From Dryomyza anilis (taxonomy: Eukaryota; Arthropoda; Insecta; Diptera; Dryomyzidae): a stretch of DNA of 64,000 nucleotides. Every line of letters begins with the position of its first letter. The first letter of the stretch is position 1. The stretch lies in assembly GCA_951804985.1 (NCBI GenBank), contig OX638133.1:35179963-35243962 (forward strand). Reading direction: 5' to 3'. A model generated the notes under the pieces. That model ran no database searches and was not told the origin of the DNA. It saw only the letters and a list, made by a program, of their open reading frames with translations. Below are positions 1 through 10,056 of this stretch, one piece after another. The position numbers and the translations under genes are program-made.

Positions 1-334
1 TATACTAAAATTAAAAAATATATTAAAAAAATGTGTGCAATTACTCGTCCTCCATTAGAAATGCCTAAAATACATTTCGTACTGTTCCAAAAAAAAAAAA
101 TAGTTCCCACATTATCCCAACCAATATAGCAATTTCTACTTGACTTAGCACCATTTAAGCTAAATTCAATTATTTGCAAAACTCATTTGTATTTTTAAAG
201 ATATGCAATATACGATAATTTCAATTATATTTATTTAATTAAAAACGTCCAAATTGCACACTTTTTGAAATCAAACAGAGGCTTAAAATAGTTAAAATTT
301 TAACAGTTCCTTAAATATATTTAACTGTTTATAT
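1..334. other. A+T-rich DNA, nothing recognised
   Basis: This stretch is very A+T-rich with homopolymer runs. I see no open reading frame of note, no terminal repeats and no similarity to the other elements in the window. Confidence 0.5.
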
Positions 335-700
335 TTTCTAAACTACATTTTAAATATTCTAAACTACATTTTACATATTCTGAACTACATTTTATATTTT
401 CCGAAATACATTTTACGTTTTATGAAATATAACTTATATATCTGAAATACATTGGATAGTTTCTGAACTACAATTCACTATTCTGAAATTCAATTAGCGT
501 TTTCTGAATTTCAATTCACTATTCTGAAATACATCTTACTATTTTGAAATTCAAATAACGACTTCTGCCTATTCTGAACTACATTTTACTCTTCTGAAAT
601 ACAATTTATACATATGGCATTACAACTAACAATTCTGAAATACAATTTACGATTTCTGAATATAATATTATAATACTGAAATACATTTTACGTTATCTGA
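335..700. repeat. Degenerate tandem repeat built on TTCTGAAATACATTTTAC
   Basis: About a dozen imperfect repeats of a 20-30 bp unit are visible, each containing a version of TTCTGAAATACATTTTAC or TTCTGAACTACATTTTAC separated by A+T-rich spacers of variable length. Copies differ by substitutions and small indels, so this is an old minisatellite-like tract. It ends about 80 bp before mini-me copy A. No coding frame runs through it. Confidence 0.7.
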
Positions 701-780
701 ACTACAACTTGAAAAGGTGTAGCAAAGTTATTTAATTCATTTTTTCACCTGTTTTCTCGAAAAAACAATATGAAAGTAAA

Positions 781-1423
781 ACGAGTTGGGAAAGTTAGGT
801 CACATGGGTAAGTTCGGTCACATGGGGCGGATTTTTATAGTCGGTCGGGCCCGACTATGGAATACCCTACACCTTTGGTGGGGATATTAACCCTCAGAAT
901 ATTATTCATATATCAGAAATTTACACCTTATATCCCCAGAAATTAAAAAAATTATATAAAGTATAAAAAACTAAAAAAAAATAAATTTGAAAAATGTAAT
1001 TGGGCGGACCACGCCTATATTTAAAATTTTGTAAGGCTAATATTTCATAGAATTGATTTTAATAATTAACGGATCAAATTTCCACTATTAAAAACCGGGA
1101 AATAATGAAAAAAAAATGTGGGCGGATCACGCCCATTTTTGGACCACACATTTTTAGGTGAATTATAACAATATGTTTTAAATTTTACAACTATATCTTG
1201 AATACTTTTCGAGTTATAAGTTCCCAAAGATTTATATAAAAGTGACTTGTATGGGAGGTGGGCGTGTCTGTTGACCGATTTGGCTCATTTTCAAACTCAG
1301 TTCCTATTTTTGGCTAAAATATATTGTGACGAAATTTCATCGCATTCCGAGCAGTATTTCTCAAGTTATTCTGTATTCGGACAGCAAGACAGCAAGACAG
1401 CAAGACAGCAAGACGGACAGACC

Positions 1424-1502
<79 letters not shown>

Positions 1503-1640
1503 GGACATGGCTAAACGGACTCGGGTAGTGATGCTGATCAAGAATATATATACTTTTCCATACCGGACACGCCTCCTAAGGGGCGTTACAATATATGCAC
1601 AAAGTTATTATACCCTGTACCTCATAGGTGTAGGGTATAC
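781..1640 (-). mobile_element. mini-me/DINE-1-like dipteran element, copy A
   Basis: This is the reverse-orientation copy of the element also found at 18667-19485 and 22136-22984. Read on the minus strand it starts with TATACCCTACACCTATGAGG and a short hairpin, continues through the conserved core (TATATATTCTTGATCAGCAT), then a GTCY microsatellite, several GGGCGTGRTCCGCCCA-like motifs, and ends at the palindrome AGTCGGGCCCGACT and CCCAACTCGTT. The TA run plus GTCY tract on either side of a conserved core is the hallmark of dipteran mini-me elements. It has no coding capacity. In this copy the GTCY tract has expanded. Family name is from memory and not checked by search. Confidence 0.75.
1382..1503. 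repeat. Expanded (GACA)n microsatellite inside mini-me copy A
   Basis: Four AGCAAGAC-type octamers are followed by about 17 uninterrupted GACA units (1434-1501). The matching site in copies B and C holds only four to seven tetramers, so the tract expanded after insertion. Overlapping open frames on both strands here translate only to tetranucleotide-repeat peptides and are not genes. Confidence 0.92.
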
Positions 1641-1804
1641 AAACTGGATGCCATATTCAGTAAACACATGACAGTAGTGTTTTTGTCTAAAAATACAATG
1701 ACATGTCAAAAAATTGCATTTTCCCACATTACTACATTTCCCACATTACCCCAGATTTCCCTACAAATTTTTAACTTTTAAATACAATACAATTTAAGGA
1801 GTAG

Positions 1805-2515
1805 ATATCGTCACTGTTATGCCAAAGGGGCGAAAGTGCATTTTTAAAAATGTTGTGAAATCAAATTTTAAACATTGAAATGCTTTAAAAATTAGCAAAA
1901 TTTATCTTTTTTAAATTTTTTCTGTTATTTTGGTAAATTTATCAATTATTAACAACCTTCTGAATTATAAATATGGATTTTGTGAGACTATTATCCTGAA
2001 CAAAACGCAAATATTTTTGTTTTTTATGCTATAACTTATTACTTATTTGGCAAAATATTTTTAAATTATTATACCAATCGATAGGTGCTTTAAAAAAAAT
2101 AAATACCTTTACACCACTAATTTATTTTCCATCAATAAAAAATTATAGCAAAAAACGAAGAAATTGGAAAAATTCAAAATCTGGTCATGCCAAAAGGGTG
2201 AATCTTTTCGTTTTTTTGCTATAATTCTTTAATGGTACTAGATACAATAGTGATGTAAAGGCAATTATTGTTTGTTTTCAAAGCACCTATCGAGCACCTA
2301 TTAATTGCAAATATTTTGCCAAAAAAAAATTCCTGCAAATAACAAATGCCAAATTAATGTTTGGGAAAATATTTTTAATTAATGATGCAGATCGATAGGC
2401 GCTTTGAAAACAAACAATAAATGCCCTTAACCACTATTTTATATTATACTAATAAAAAGTAATGGCAAAAAAACGAAAAGATTTGCCCTTTTGGAATGAC
2501 AAGATTTTCAATTTT
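1805..2515. repeat. Three-armed snap-back repeat, copy 1
   Basis: Three related arms alternate in orientation. Arm a (about 2040-2180) holds CGATAGGTGCTTTAAA and TTTACACCACTA. Arm b (2183-2330) is its reverse complement with ATGCCAAAAGGGTGAATC, TAGTGATGTAAAG and AAAGCACCTATCGA. Arm c (2355-2512) again reads like arm a and ends CGAAAAGATTTGCCCTTTTGG. A partial motif (ATGCCAAAGGGGCGAA) lies near 1820. A second copy with the same order lies at 24280-24745, so the arrangement is a family trait. I see no coding frame and no clear target duplication. It could be a foldback or MITE-type element. Confidence 0.65.
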
Positions 2516-2594
2516 TCAAATTCGTCTTGTTGGTTTTGTCTTTTGTGGCAGGAAATATCCAACAAAATGACACGCGATTTTGCACAGCATACTT

Positions 2595-2805
2595 GAGGAT
2601 AAACTGCATTCAACAAACTTTAAATATCTCGATATTAAGTATCTCGATATTCGATGAGATATCGATTCAGAATCGTTTTTTTCTCGTTTCGAATAAATTT
2701 CATTATCTCGAATTGAAGTATAATATATACACTATCGTAATCGAGATCGAATGAATTCCTTGATATCTCGAATCAGTCTCGAAGCGATATCGAATCGAAT
2801 GGCAG
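2595..2805. repeat. TATCTCGATA/TCGAAT-word-rich tract
   Basis: The word ATCTCGA or its close variants recurs at least eight times in both orientations, giving a degenerate self-complementary tract. No defined ends are visible. Confidence 0.5.
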
Positions 2806-2819
2806 ACTGGGAAGCTACT

Positions 2820-3835
2820 TTTAATTTTGTTATTCTAAATGATTAGCAGTAAAACATGTGATATGGATATTTTACATTTTGAGGCTAAATTAAACTGGAT
2901 CAAGCCAAGCTGTTTGGTGTTGGTTAGGAATGCATGTCAAATATATAATATATCAACCAGGTACAAACAAACCGGAAATGCATTCAGCCATATATGTGTA
3001 TTTACACACACATGCACTACGCATTTGACAGCAAACACATGTGTGTGTGTGTCGAGCTCTTAAACAAACACATCGACAAGAACATCAAAGCCATGCCCCT
3101 GATTGCGCCAATAATTGCCAGAGTTGCTGCCTGCAACCCAAAAGTTGGTCGTTTTGAACTGCTGCTGTTGTTGCAATTGCTGCTACTTCCAATGTCGGTC
3201 GTACTCTGGTGGCAGGTGTTGCTGCAAGTCAAGGGTTACTTGAACAAATACTCAACAGAAACCTAAATTAAATATTGAGCAAGAAATTTGGCTTCTGTGC
3301 CGACTCCTGTGTGCAAGATGCTGTTATTGCTGTTCGGTTCTATTGCTGCTGCTGCTCCTACTGCTACTGCTGCTCGTTCTAATTAGCTGCAATTGCATAT
3401 ATTGCATTAGAAATCCTTTGGTTAATTAGTGCATATTTGAAGAAGTTGTTGATAGTTGCTCGGATGTTGTCAAATCCATAGTGTTTTGCTACTACGTCGC
3501 CTATGTGCATCCGATATTTTATGGCAATGTTTTGTAATTAATGACGAATGCCTCTGTAGTTCTATTGGCTATTTTATTGATTAATATATTTCGAATTAGA
3601 TGCCAAAGGATTATGTACCAGCAATCAGCAAAATAATTGCTATAAACTATGTAATTAAATTTATATACAGAACGTCAATAGAAAGTTTCAATTGGCTTGG
3701 TTTGAATTTGAAAGGACTCTTTTATAGGCATCATTGTTGGCCAAAAAATTAATAAATTGTGAGATTATTTTAAATTGAGATAAATTAATTAATTTTGTTC
3801 AGTTTAACAATTCGTCATTTATAGTCACGAAAATC
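2820..3835. other. Probable single-copy intergenic or intronic DNA with CA/GT and CTG-rich patches
   Basis: Compared with neighbours this is richer in G+C and looks like ordinary fly non-coding DNA. It holds an alternating CA then GT tract at about 3003-3050 and clusters of GCTGCTG/GTTGTTGCAATTGCTG at 3160-3185 and 3345-3375. Open frames on both strands (2994-3266 and 3017-3232) translate to low-complexity Leu or Ser/Asn runs and are not supported as genes. No promoter or splice architecture is clear. Confidence 0.4.
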
Positions 3836-3839
3836 TACC

Positions 3840-3985
3840 ATTGTACATTACAAATAACATGACAAATATAGAATATTTCTGGCATATTTCCGGCAAACGA
3901 TCAGATATATAGAATACTTTTGGAAGTGTATAGCAGGTTGTAAATTTTGGTGGAATTTTTATGGTAGATTCATAGAAAATGAAAA
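3840..3985 (-). repeat. Dispersed ~236-bp repeat family, partial copy
   Basis: The block around GGCATATTTCCGGCAAACGA, GGAAGTGTATAGCAGG and TGGTAGATTCATAGAAAA matches the repeats at 24785-25012 (same orientation) and 26413-26660 (opposite orientation). Only the central part is present. The open frame on the minus strand lines up with a different reading frame in the 26.4-kb copy, so the similarity is at the nucleotide level, not a conserved protein. Confidence 0.6.
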
Positions 3986-3989
3986 TGAC

Positions 3990-5695
3990 AGAATACGAAA
4001 TAGTGACAGTTGTGACAAAGCGCACTATTGTGACCGATTTTCATTTCGGACTCGTGCCAGAATAGGGCAGTAAATCTGAGTTTAAACTATTCAACGACTA
4101 CATGAAACTTTAAATATTTAAAATTTTTAAAAACTTTACATATTTATTGAATACTTAGTTTTCGGAAAGGGCTATCTGGCAACACAAATAAAAAATACTA
4201 TATTTCTTTTCATTATTTCAGATCTCTTCTTAATGTAGCAGCACATTTCCACATTTTAGTTTACAAACCACTATCAATGCTGCTATGAAACCCCTTTAAA
4301 GATCATCAACATTTTGACGGCATTTCGGCACAAGACAAAGAAATCCATTTAAAGTTTTGCCATTCGATTACGCGTCGTTCTGCTGTTTTTATTTCTATAG
4401 CTGCTGCTGCTTTCGCTTAATTCAATACACAAATAATGCCCAAAGAAACAGAAAATCTAATAAAATCAGCAGATGATGGTCATTAGACCGAAAAGTAATT
4501 TCATTTATTTGCAAACTCGATTTGCTTCTTTGTATATTTTTCGTATTTAAGAAGCGCATAAAAGCAGCAGCTAAAGCAACAGCACAAGATGTGCCATAAA
4601 CATTGGCCAACCGTCAACGAACTGCCCCAAACTCAGACCCATCGAACTACCCAAACGCCCAACGACTACGGATCACTGGCACGCATTACGCTAGGGGTAG
4701 GACTCCGAGTTCTAGCTGCTGGGAGGGTTTGCAATTCCAAAAAACAACATCGCAGCAATGTGAAAAATCGAACAACGAACGTAACCGGAAAACAATGAAT
4801 GATTTTTTATAGATTTCTCAAACAAATTTCAGCAACGGTAGCTGAAAAAGTAATTCCAGGTTTACGGATATTGAGGTATGTAGCCGGCAGCCAACGGCAG
4901 TGGACCAACGGGACAAACAACTATGTAGTCACTGTTGCCTTTATTTTATTTTATTTATTTTTTTTTGGTAGATAGAGGTACCTTTGGGTCATAAAAATGT
5001 TAACGCGTACACCACCTGAATTAATGGTAAAACAATAAAAAGGTTCTATGTTTTTTCTTTGTGTTTTTTTATGTTTTGTTTCGTTTGGTTCTTGTCCATT
5101 TGGCAACGTTCGCTTCCAGAAAGCGCTACCGAAACGAAAAACTTTTTAAAGGCCTTCTTATACTACATAGTGTGGAGGTGGAGAAAGGTTTGCCGTAGGT
5201 GAAACGGTTGGCAGTATTCGTACTCTTAGTGCTTTTAGCCAAATGTGCGCGTTAACGAAAATTTCGTTAACTAAAATTTTAAATGTCTTCACGCGTAAAC
5301 TGCACACCATAAGAAATGGTAATGGAAGACGCTTAATGGAATTTACGACGCGGCATTAAATTTTGTTGGTCGGTTTAAAAATATAAAAAAAAACTTAATT
5401 TTGGCTTGTCCAACTTTGTATTATGTAATATGTATAGCAATTTTGTGTTTCATATAAGATTTGATTCAGTACTAACAATTTAGGTATCAAACAAATTCCT
5501 ATAGTTACTCAGAAAAATTTGATTTTACCTTTAAAGTTGTTTTCACCATTACGACATTATGAAACTGTTCAAATACATTTATAAAATGCCAGTAAATGCT
5601 CTATGTTTTACATTCTAAAGATCTGCAACCTAGACTTGCATTCTAAAGGTTTCTGGATCGAATACGTATGGATATTAGCCACAAACACGTAGGGA
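3990..5695. other. Unrecognised DNA, partly G+C-richer
   Basis: No element ends or genes are recognised. The section 4560-4930 has higher G+C and a 69-codon open frame (4589-4798) without recognisable motifs. A near-perfect palindrome sits at 5251-5271 (10-bp arms GTTAACGAAA / TTTCGTTAAC around one base). The motif ACGCGT followed by CACACCAT or ACACCACC occurs near 5005 and 5290 with ATGG nearby in both, a weak hint of an internal repeat. Confidence 0.35.
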
Positions 5696-5701
5696 ATATA
5701 T

Positions 5702-6246
5702 TGTTACGAAAATTCAGTCTACGGAAAACTGTTCTATGAGTTCGTATCGCTGGATTGTGTACAAAATAAAAACACACTAATATTTGGTTTTAACTAGTAT
5801 TATTTCATCTAGTATTAATTAACTTTATTTACTTAAATAGCAACTAGATAACAATCACTTATTACCACTGCTGTATTACTACAATTTATCTTTACAATGT
5901 TCGCTCACGAGATGCACTAGTTCACTATCAAATCACAACTGAAGTCCTGTATCTTAGATGCGGCTCCCTTATATACTGGATGCATCAGTTTGACACGTTT
6001 CGACAAGCTTCGACTTGTTTCGAGAACCTTCTACTCGTTTCGTGAATGACACATGCTATTGGCATCTCATTCCCACTCATGTGTTTTAATGCGCTGATCT
6101 TCCATCTCTTTCTCGCACACTGCCTCAGTGCGCTGATTGATCTTCCGTTTCTTTCTTACACATGCTTAGTGCGCTGAATTGTTTTGCGTTTCATTAATTA
6201 TTGTGGATTGCTGGCACTATGGGGCAAATTACGTCTTTTTATAACA
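5702..6246 (-). mobile_element. Solo LTR of an LTR retrotransposon, 545 bp
   Basis: The segment starts TGTTACGAAA and ends TTTTATAACA, imperfect inverted termini of the TG...CA type, and is flanked on both sides by ATAT (5698-5701 and 6247-6250), a 4-bp target duplication. On the minus strand it has a TATA box (TATATAAG, 5968-5975), an arthropod initiator TCAGTT about 31 bp downstream (5937-5942) and a polyadenylation signal AATAAA (5824-5829), giving a U3-R-U5 order. No primer-binding site or coding region follows, so it is a recombination remnant. A 4-bp duplication of ATAT suits the Gypsy group; Bel/Pao is not excluded. Confidence 0.75.
5937..5975 (-). promoter_or_regulatory. LTR core promoter (TATA box plus initiator)
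   Basis: On the minus strand TATATAAG is followed by the initiator TCAGTT with the A+1 about 31 bp downstream, the usual RNA polymerase II spacing in insects. It lies within the solo LTR and would drive transcription toward lower coordinates, ahead of an AATAAA signal at 5824-5829. Confidence 0.55.
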
Positions 6247-6275
6247 ATATCTACAGTACACAGAATATATCTGAG

Positions 6276-6613
6276 TAACTTCTGTGAACTGTAGCCGCGG
6301 TAGCTCAGTGGTTAGTGCGTTGGACTGCGAGCCGAAAGGTCCCCGGTTCAAGCCTGGACTGGGACTAACACCATCTTTTCATAGAAACATTTTTCTATAC
6401 CGTGCTACCTCTCGGCAGTAAATGGCAAACCTACGAAAGTAAAACATTGCCTATGAAAATCTCTCACCCGCCGTTCGGATTCGGCAATAAACTGTAGGTC
6501 CCACCACTTTGAGTACAAATATAACACGCACAGCTCAAAATGGTGAGAGAGCTCGGCCTAAGTTCTTATAGAACTGTAGCGCCAACTTATTATTATTATT
6601 AACTTCTGTGAAC
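6276..6613 (+). mobile_element. tRNA-derived SINE with 14-bp target duplication, copy 1
   Basis: The SINE body is 6290-6599, flanked by the direct repeat TAACTTCTGTGAAC (6276-6289 and 6600-6613). The head is tRNA-like: box A TAGCTCAGTGGTTAGTG (from 6301) and box B GGTTCAAGCC (6345-6354), the two internal RNA polymerase III promoter boxes. A tRNA-unrelated body follows (CCGTTCGGATTCGGCA, CTGTAGGTCCCACCAC, GAGAGCTCGGCC) and the 3' end is an ATT repeat, as in SINEs mobilised by I-like LINEs. The head does not fold as a sound tRNA, so it is not a tRNA gene. A second copy is at 26745-27057. Confidence 0.85.
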
Positions 6614-6794
6614 CTTAGTAAATTTTCTAAAAAAAGTGTGCTTTGTGAAAACATATTAAAAATTTTCGGTTTTATGATGTTTATTTTTAGTGTCAATTGA
6701 AAGGTAATATTATATTCTTTAATGTGGAATTTTAAATTCCTAAATGCTATTAATATCTTTTAAAACATTTTTACAAAAATTACCTCATTAAAAA

Positions 6795-7190
6795 TTGTTT
6801 AACGAGTTCGTATCTCTGAATTGCATACTAAATAAAAACATTCTATCGTTGTTTAACAATCATACGCAGATGTCTACACTTCACGAGAATCCACATTATT
6901 CGTCAGATATCTGCATCCATTTTACACTCATGTGCCGCGCATAGCCACACTCTAGAAAGTTTCACAAACTTCTACACTTTATAGAAATAAATGATATTCA
7001 CACGTTATTTCTTTCACACCCATGCGTTTTATTGCACTTAACTTGTATTCCTTATCGTTCACTGTCTCAGTGCGCTGAATGATCTGCCATCTTCTTCTTA
7101 AATATTTCAGCATTAAGGTATATGCGGTATACGCTATCTGACGTCTCATTTTCTATTATTCGGTGGAGTAAATTGAATCTTTTCGTAGCA
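6795..7190 (-). mobile_element. Diverged LTR relative of the 5702-6246 element
   Basis: Blocks collinear with the solo LTR are visible: GAGTTCGTATCTCTGAATTG then AAATAAAAACA near the left end, CTCAGTGCGCTGAATGATCT in the middle, and TAAATTGAATCTTTTCGTAG near the right end, which stops at GCA followed by ATAT as in the first copy. Many substitutions and deletions separate the two, and the left terminus is not defined. It is an older related LTR rather than the partner LTR of one insertion. Confidence 0.6.
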
Positions 7191-7610
7191 ATATGAGTCC
7201 AATAACTTGGAAAATATGTTTTTAAATTATGTTAATGCAAGTCATTCCTTTCATATTTCATTCATACTCCATTCATATTTAATTCATATAAAATTTAAAA
7301 AAAGGACAATCTTAATCAAATAACAATGAAATATTAATTGAATATCATATTGTCGACCACCAAACTACATATGAAAATTACGCCTAATTTGGTTTTATAA
7401 TTGAGTTTTAAACTCTATGTTGATCGAATTAATTAGAGAACTGCCAATTTAAGTTATGACACACTTAATTTTGGATGAAGTAAGTGTAGAATTGAGACTC
7501 AAAACATTTCTTTTTCCATAAAATTAATTTTGTAGAATGTAGAAATGTAGATAGGCGGTATTGCAGTATCACCGAAGATATGCTACTTTTTTTATTTAAA
7601 TTATTTTTTA
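7191..7610. other. A+T-rich DNA, nothing recognised
   Basis: No element termini, repeats or genes were recognised here. Confidence 0.4.
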
Positions 7611-7614
7611 TATA

Positions 7615-7952
7615 GATTAAACTCACTACACCAAAATTCACCACACTAAAACTCAACACACTAAAAATCACCACTCTAAAATTCACCACACTAAGACTCA
7701 CTACACTAAAATTCAGCACACTAAAATTCATCACATTAAAACTCACCACACCAAAATTCACCGCACTAAAACTCACCACACTAAAACTTACCACTCTAAA
7801 ATTCACCATACTAAAACTCACCACACTACAATTCACCACACTACAATTCACCACACTACAATTCACCACACTAAAATGCACCACATTAAAACTCACCATA
7901 ACAAAATTCACCACACTAAAACTCATCACACCAAAATTCACCACATTAAAAA
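7615..7952. repeat. 15-bp minisatellite, about 22 units
   Basis: The unit is CACCACACTAAAATT or CACCACACTAAAACT, alternating irregularly, with scattered substitutions. Because the period is a multiple of three, a long minus-strand frame (7465-7944) stays open and reads as repeated VVNFS/VVSFS pentapeptides. That frame is a by-product of the repeat; it has no domain and no independent support as a gene. Confidence 0.9.
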
Positions 7953-7961
7953 TTTTATTGA

Positions 7962-8033
7962 GAAAAACTCTACAGAGAAGAATTCTACGGGAAAGCGTTC
8001 TACGGGGAATAATTTTACGGGGAAGATATAAGT
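7962..8033. repeat. Second short minisatellite, 15-17 bp period
   Basis: Four to five imperfect copies of TTCTACGGGGAAGAA adjoin the 15-bp minisatellite but do not share its sequence. Confidence 0.7.
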
Positions 8034-8855
8034 ATTAAAAATGTTCTTTATATTAACAAAATCACTCCATATCCTTGCATTCACCAAATCTTGACATTAA
8101 ATAAATTTCTTGAGTTTCAATTGTTCTGTACTAATTACAAAATGGTATATTTGTGAATTACACTTCAATATGGTATTGTAAATATGTTGTGATTGAATAT
8201 TGATTTATCTAAAATTTAGTTGAAGTAAGAGTAATGTATGTGGATCATTTAATATACATGAATTTAAGACACACATTTCAAGAGTACAAATAAAATATAA
8301 ATTAACTTAAAAAAAAACGTTGAAATGTCCTTTAAAAGATTCTCCTTAAAATTATTTTTTTGTTTTTATATGTTTAGAGATATATTTCGATGTACAGTTT
8401 GATATTTGAGTAATGCTTTAAATATTATACATATATTATAATTTTTATTAATTCCAGAATATAATTCTTAAATTTGCTGTGATATAATTCAAAAATGATA
8501 TCACACAAATATCTCAGACTTCAACACAACAACACAAAATAATCCTCTGTGGGAGAGAGCAACAAGTGACACTTGACATTCAAGTCACAAGAATTTCACT
8601 CAATCTCTTCATACCGACTACACCCTATTTTCTTTAATACCCCAAGAATAAATAAAATACGCATTGTGGTTGAACTTTCATAAAATTTTGCATTTTTAGT
8701 GTTCACGCAGCATGAATTCCCCGGTATATAATAACTGTGAGTAAATATGCAAACCACTGTCAGTAAATCACTAACAAACTGGAGTGGCACAAATCCACCA
8801 ATAGCTATAATTTAATTAGATGCTGACCACGAATACCGTTGTTCCCCATAGTATG
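8034..8855. other. A+T-rich DNA, nothing recognised
   Basis: No repeats, element termini or genes were recognised. The 64-codon minus frame (8596-8790) shows no motif. Confidence 0.4.
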
Positions 8856-8859
8856 ACGC

Positions 8860-9024
8860 ATGGACGCAGTCAGCAAAAGAACGAGACTCGTGGCTTATAA
8901 TCAAGAAGAAGATGACGCAGAAGACGATGATGATGGGAACGAACAAAACAAATTACAACGACCTCGACGAATAAAGAAATGTCATAGCAACTGTCACATC
9001 AGCTGTCATCTCGCAGAGTATTAG
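8860..9024 (+). CDS. Small open frame, 54 codons, unrecognised
   Basis: An ATG at 8860 opens a 54-codon frame ending at TAG 9022-9024, in a locally G+C-richer segment. The product would begin MDAVSKRTRLVAYNQ, followed by an acidic patch (QEEDDAEDDDDG), then a basic patch (PRRIKK) and a Cys/His-bearing tail (four residues of HSNCHISCH type). A TGA codon lies directly upstream in frame. I recognise no family. The acidic stretch comes from a GAA/GAT-rich run, so chance is quite possible. No splice sites or poly(A) signal clearly define a transcript. Confidence 0.15.
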   Translation: MDAVSKRTRLVAYNQEEDDAEDDDDGNEQNKLQRPRRIKKCHSNCHISCHLAEY

Positions 9025-9790
9025 AAAATATACTGCAAATGCGATAAGAGAAAATTAGCAATGGCGAGAAATTGTAATGAGATATGAGATGAAAGAGAAT
9101 TTATGCCATGAGTACATCGAACAGTTGGAAATGAAAACACAGTGAAACTTAAAAGAAAAATAAGTCTATGAAATATAGCTTAAAGGTTTTCTAATGTATT
9201 TTTCTTTTTTTGTATTCCTTAAAGTACAAAATAGTACTAAAAGGCATACAAAATATTTGCTTTAAACTGTTCTTTGTATTTACCAAAAACTGCATGTAAT
9301 GTTAAAATATGAAGGAAATATAAAAATAATGAAATATTGATAAAATTCTTTAAAATAAATACTAAAGATCTGAATAAATGTGCATGAAACATGTTTCAAG
9401 CCATTCCCTTGTTTTTCGAATACTTACTGTCTTGAACAAACAGCTTCAAAAACAAATATATACTTGCTTTAATTATTCATTTTTCTACAAATAAATTCAA
9501 AACAAAGGAGAATGAAAACATTACTGCACTATACTCACAAAACATTTGTATAGTATTTAGAACAAAAGTGTTTGAACTGCACCTCTCACTGTAGTAAGCA
9601 CGCCGATGCAGCGAATTTTCAACTGAGTAAACGAGTGCAGCCTGTATACGATTACAACGAGTGCTGCGAATATGCGAAAGCTAGTTTTAAATGTTTAATA
9701 CCAAATATTATAAAATCAAAACACAAATTTAATATTAATAAATATATATATAAATATAATTAATAACATTAATTAAAAGCAGCGATCAGA
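9025..9790. other. A+T-rich DNA, nothing recognised
   Basis: No clear element or gene was found. The 63-codon frame at 9572-9763 shows no recognisable motif. Confidence 0.4.
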
Positions 9791-9794
9791 AATA

Positions 9795-10056
9795 ATATCG
9801 TCGTTGTAGAACGAAAAGTCAACAAATATATTTTTATGAAAAACTTAAATTTCGAGTTAATTGATTAATATTATAAAAAGTAATTGATGCATTTTTAAAG
9901 TTGAAATATCAATTGATAGATTTACATTTTCTTATCATGTGTTAAAAATATTGAGATCATCGATTTAAAGTTGACAGATATATAAAGATTTTTGTAAATG
10001 AATATTTAACATTTTGAGAATCTACTTGGTGACTTTTCATTCTACAACGACGATAT
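9795..10056. mobile_element. 262-bp palindromic MITE-like element
   Basis: The ends 9795-9821 and 10030-10056 are 27-bp inverted repeats differing at a single base (outer end ATATCGTCGTTGTAGAA, inner end GAAAAGTCA). Weaker inverted similarity continues inward for about 12 bp. The interior is A+T-rich and non-coding. Flanks show no obvious target duplication, so the superfamily cannot be assigned. Confidence 0.75.

Noticed and set aside
1247..1541. Open frames on both strands over the GACA tract
   Set aside because: They translate a tetranucleotide microsatellite and occur in several frames and on both strands.
6293..6366. A tRNA gene at the SINE head
   Set aside because: A and B boxes are present, but the anticodon arm does not pair properly and the sequence continues into a SINE body with ATT tail and target duplication.
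7465..7944. A 159-codon minus-strand frame with repeated VVNFS-like pentapeptides
   Set aside because: It is the translation of a 15-bp minisatellite; the period alone keeps the frame open.
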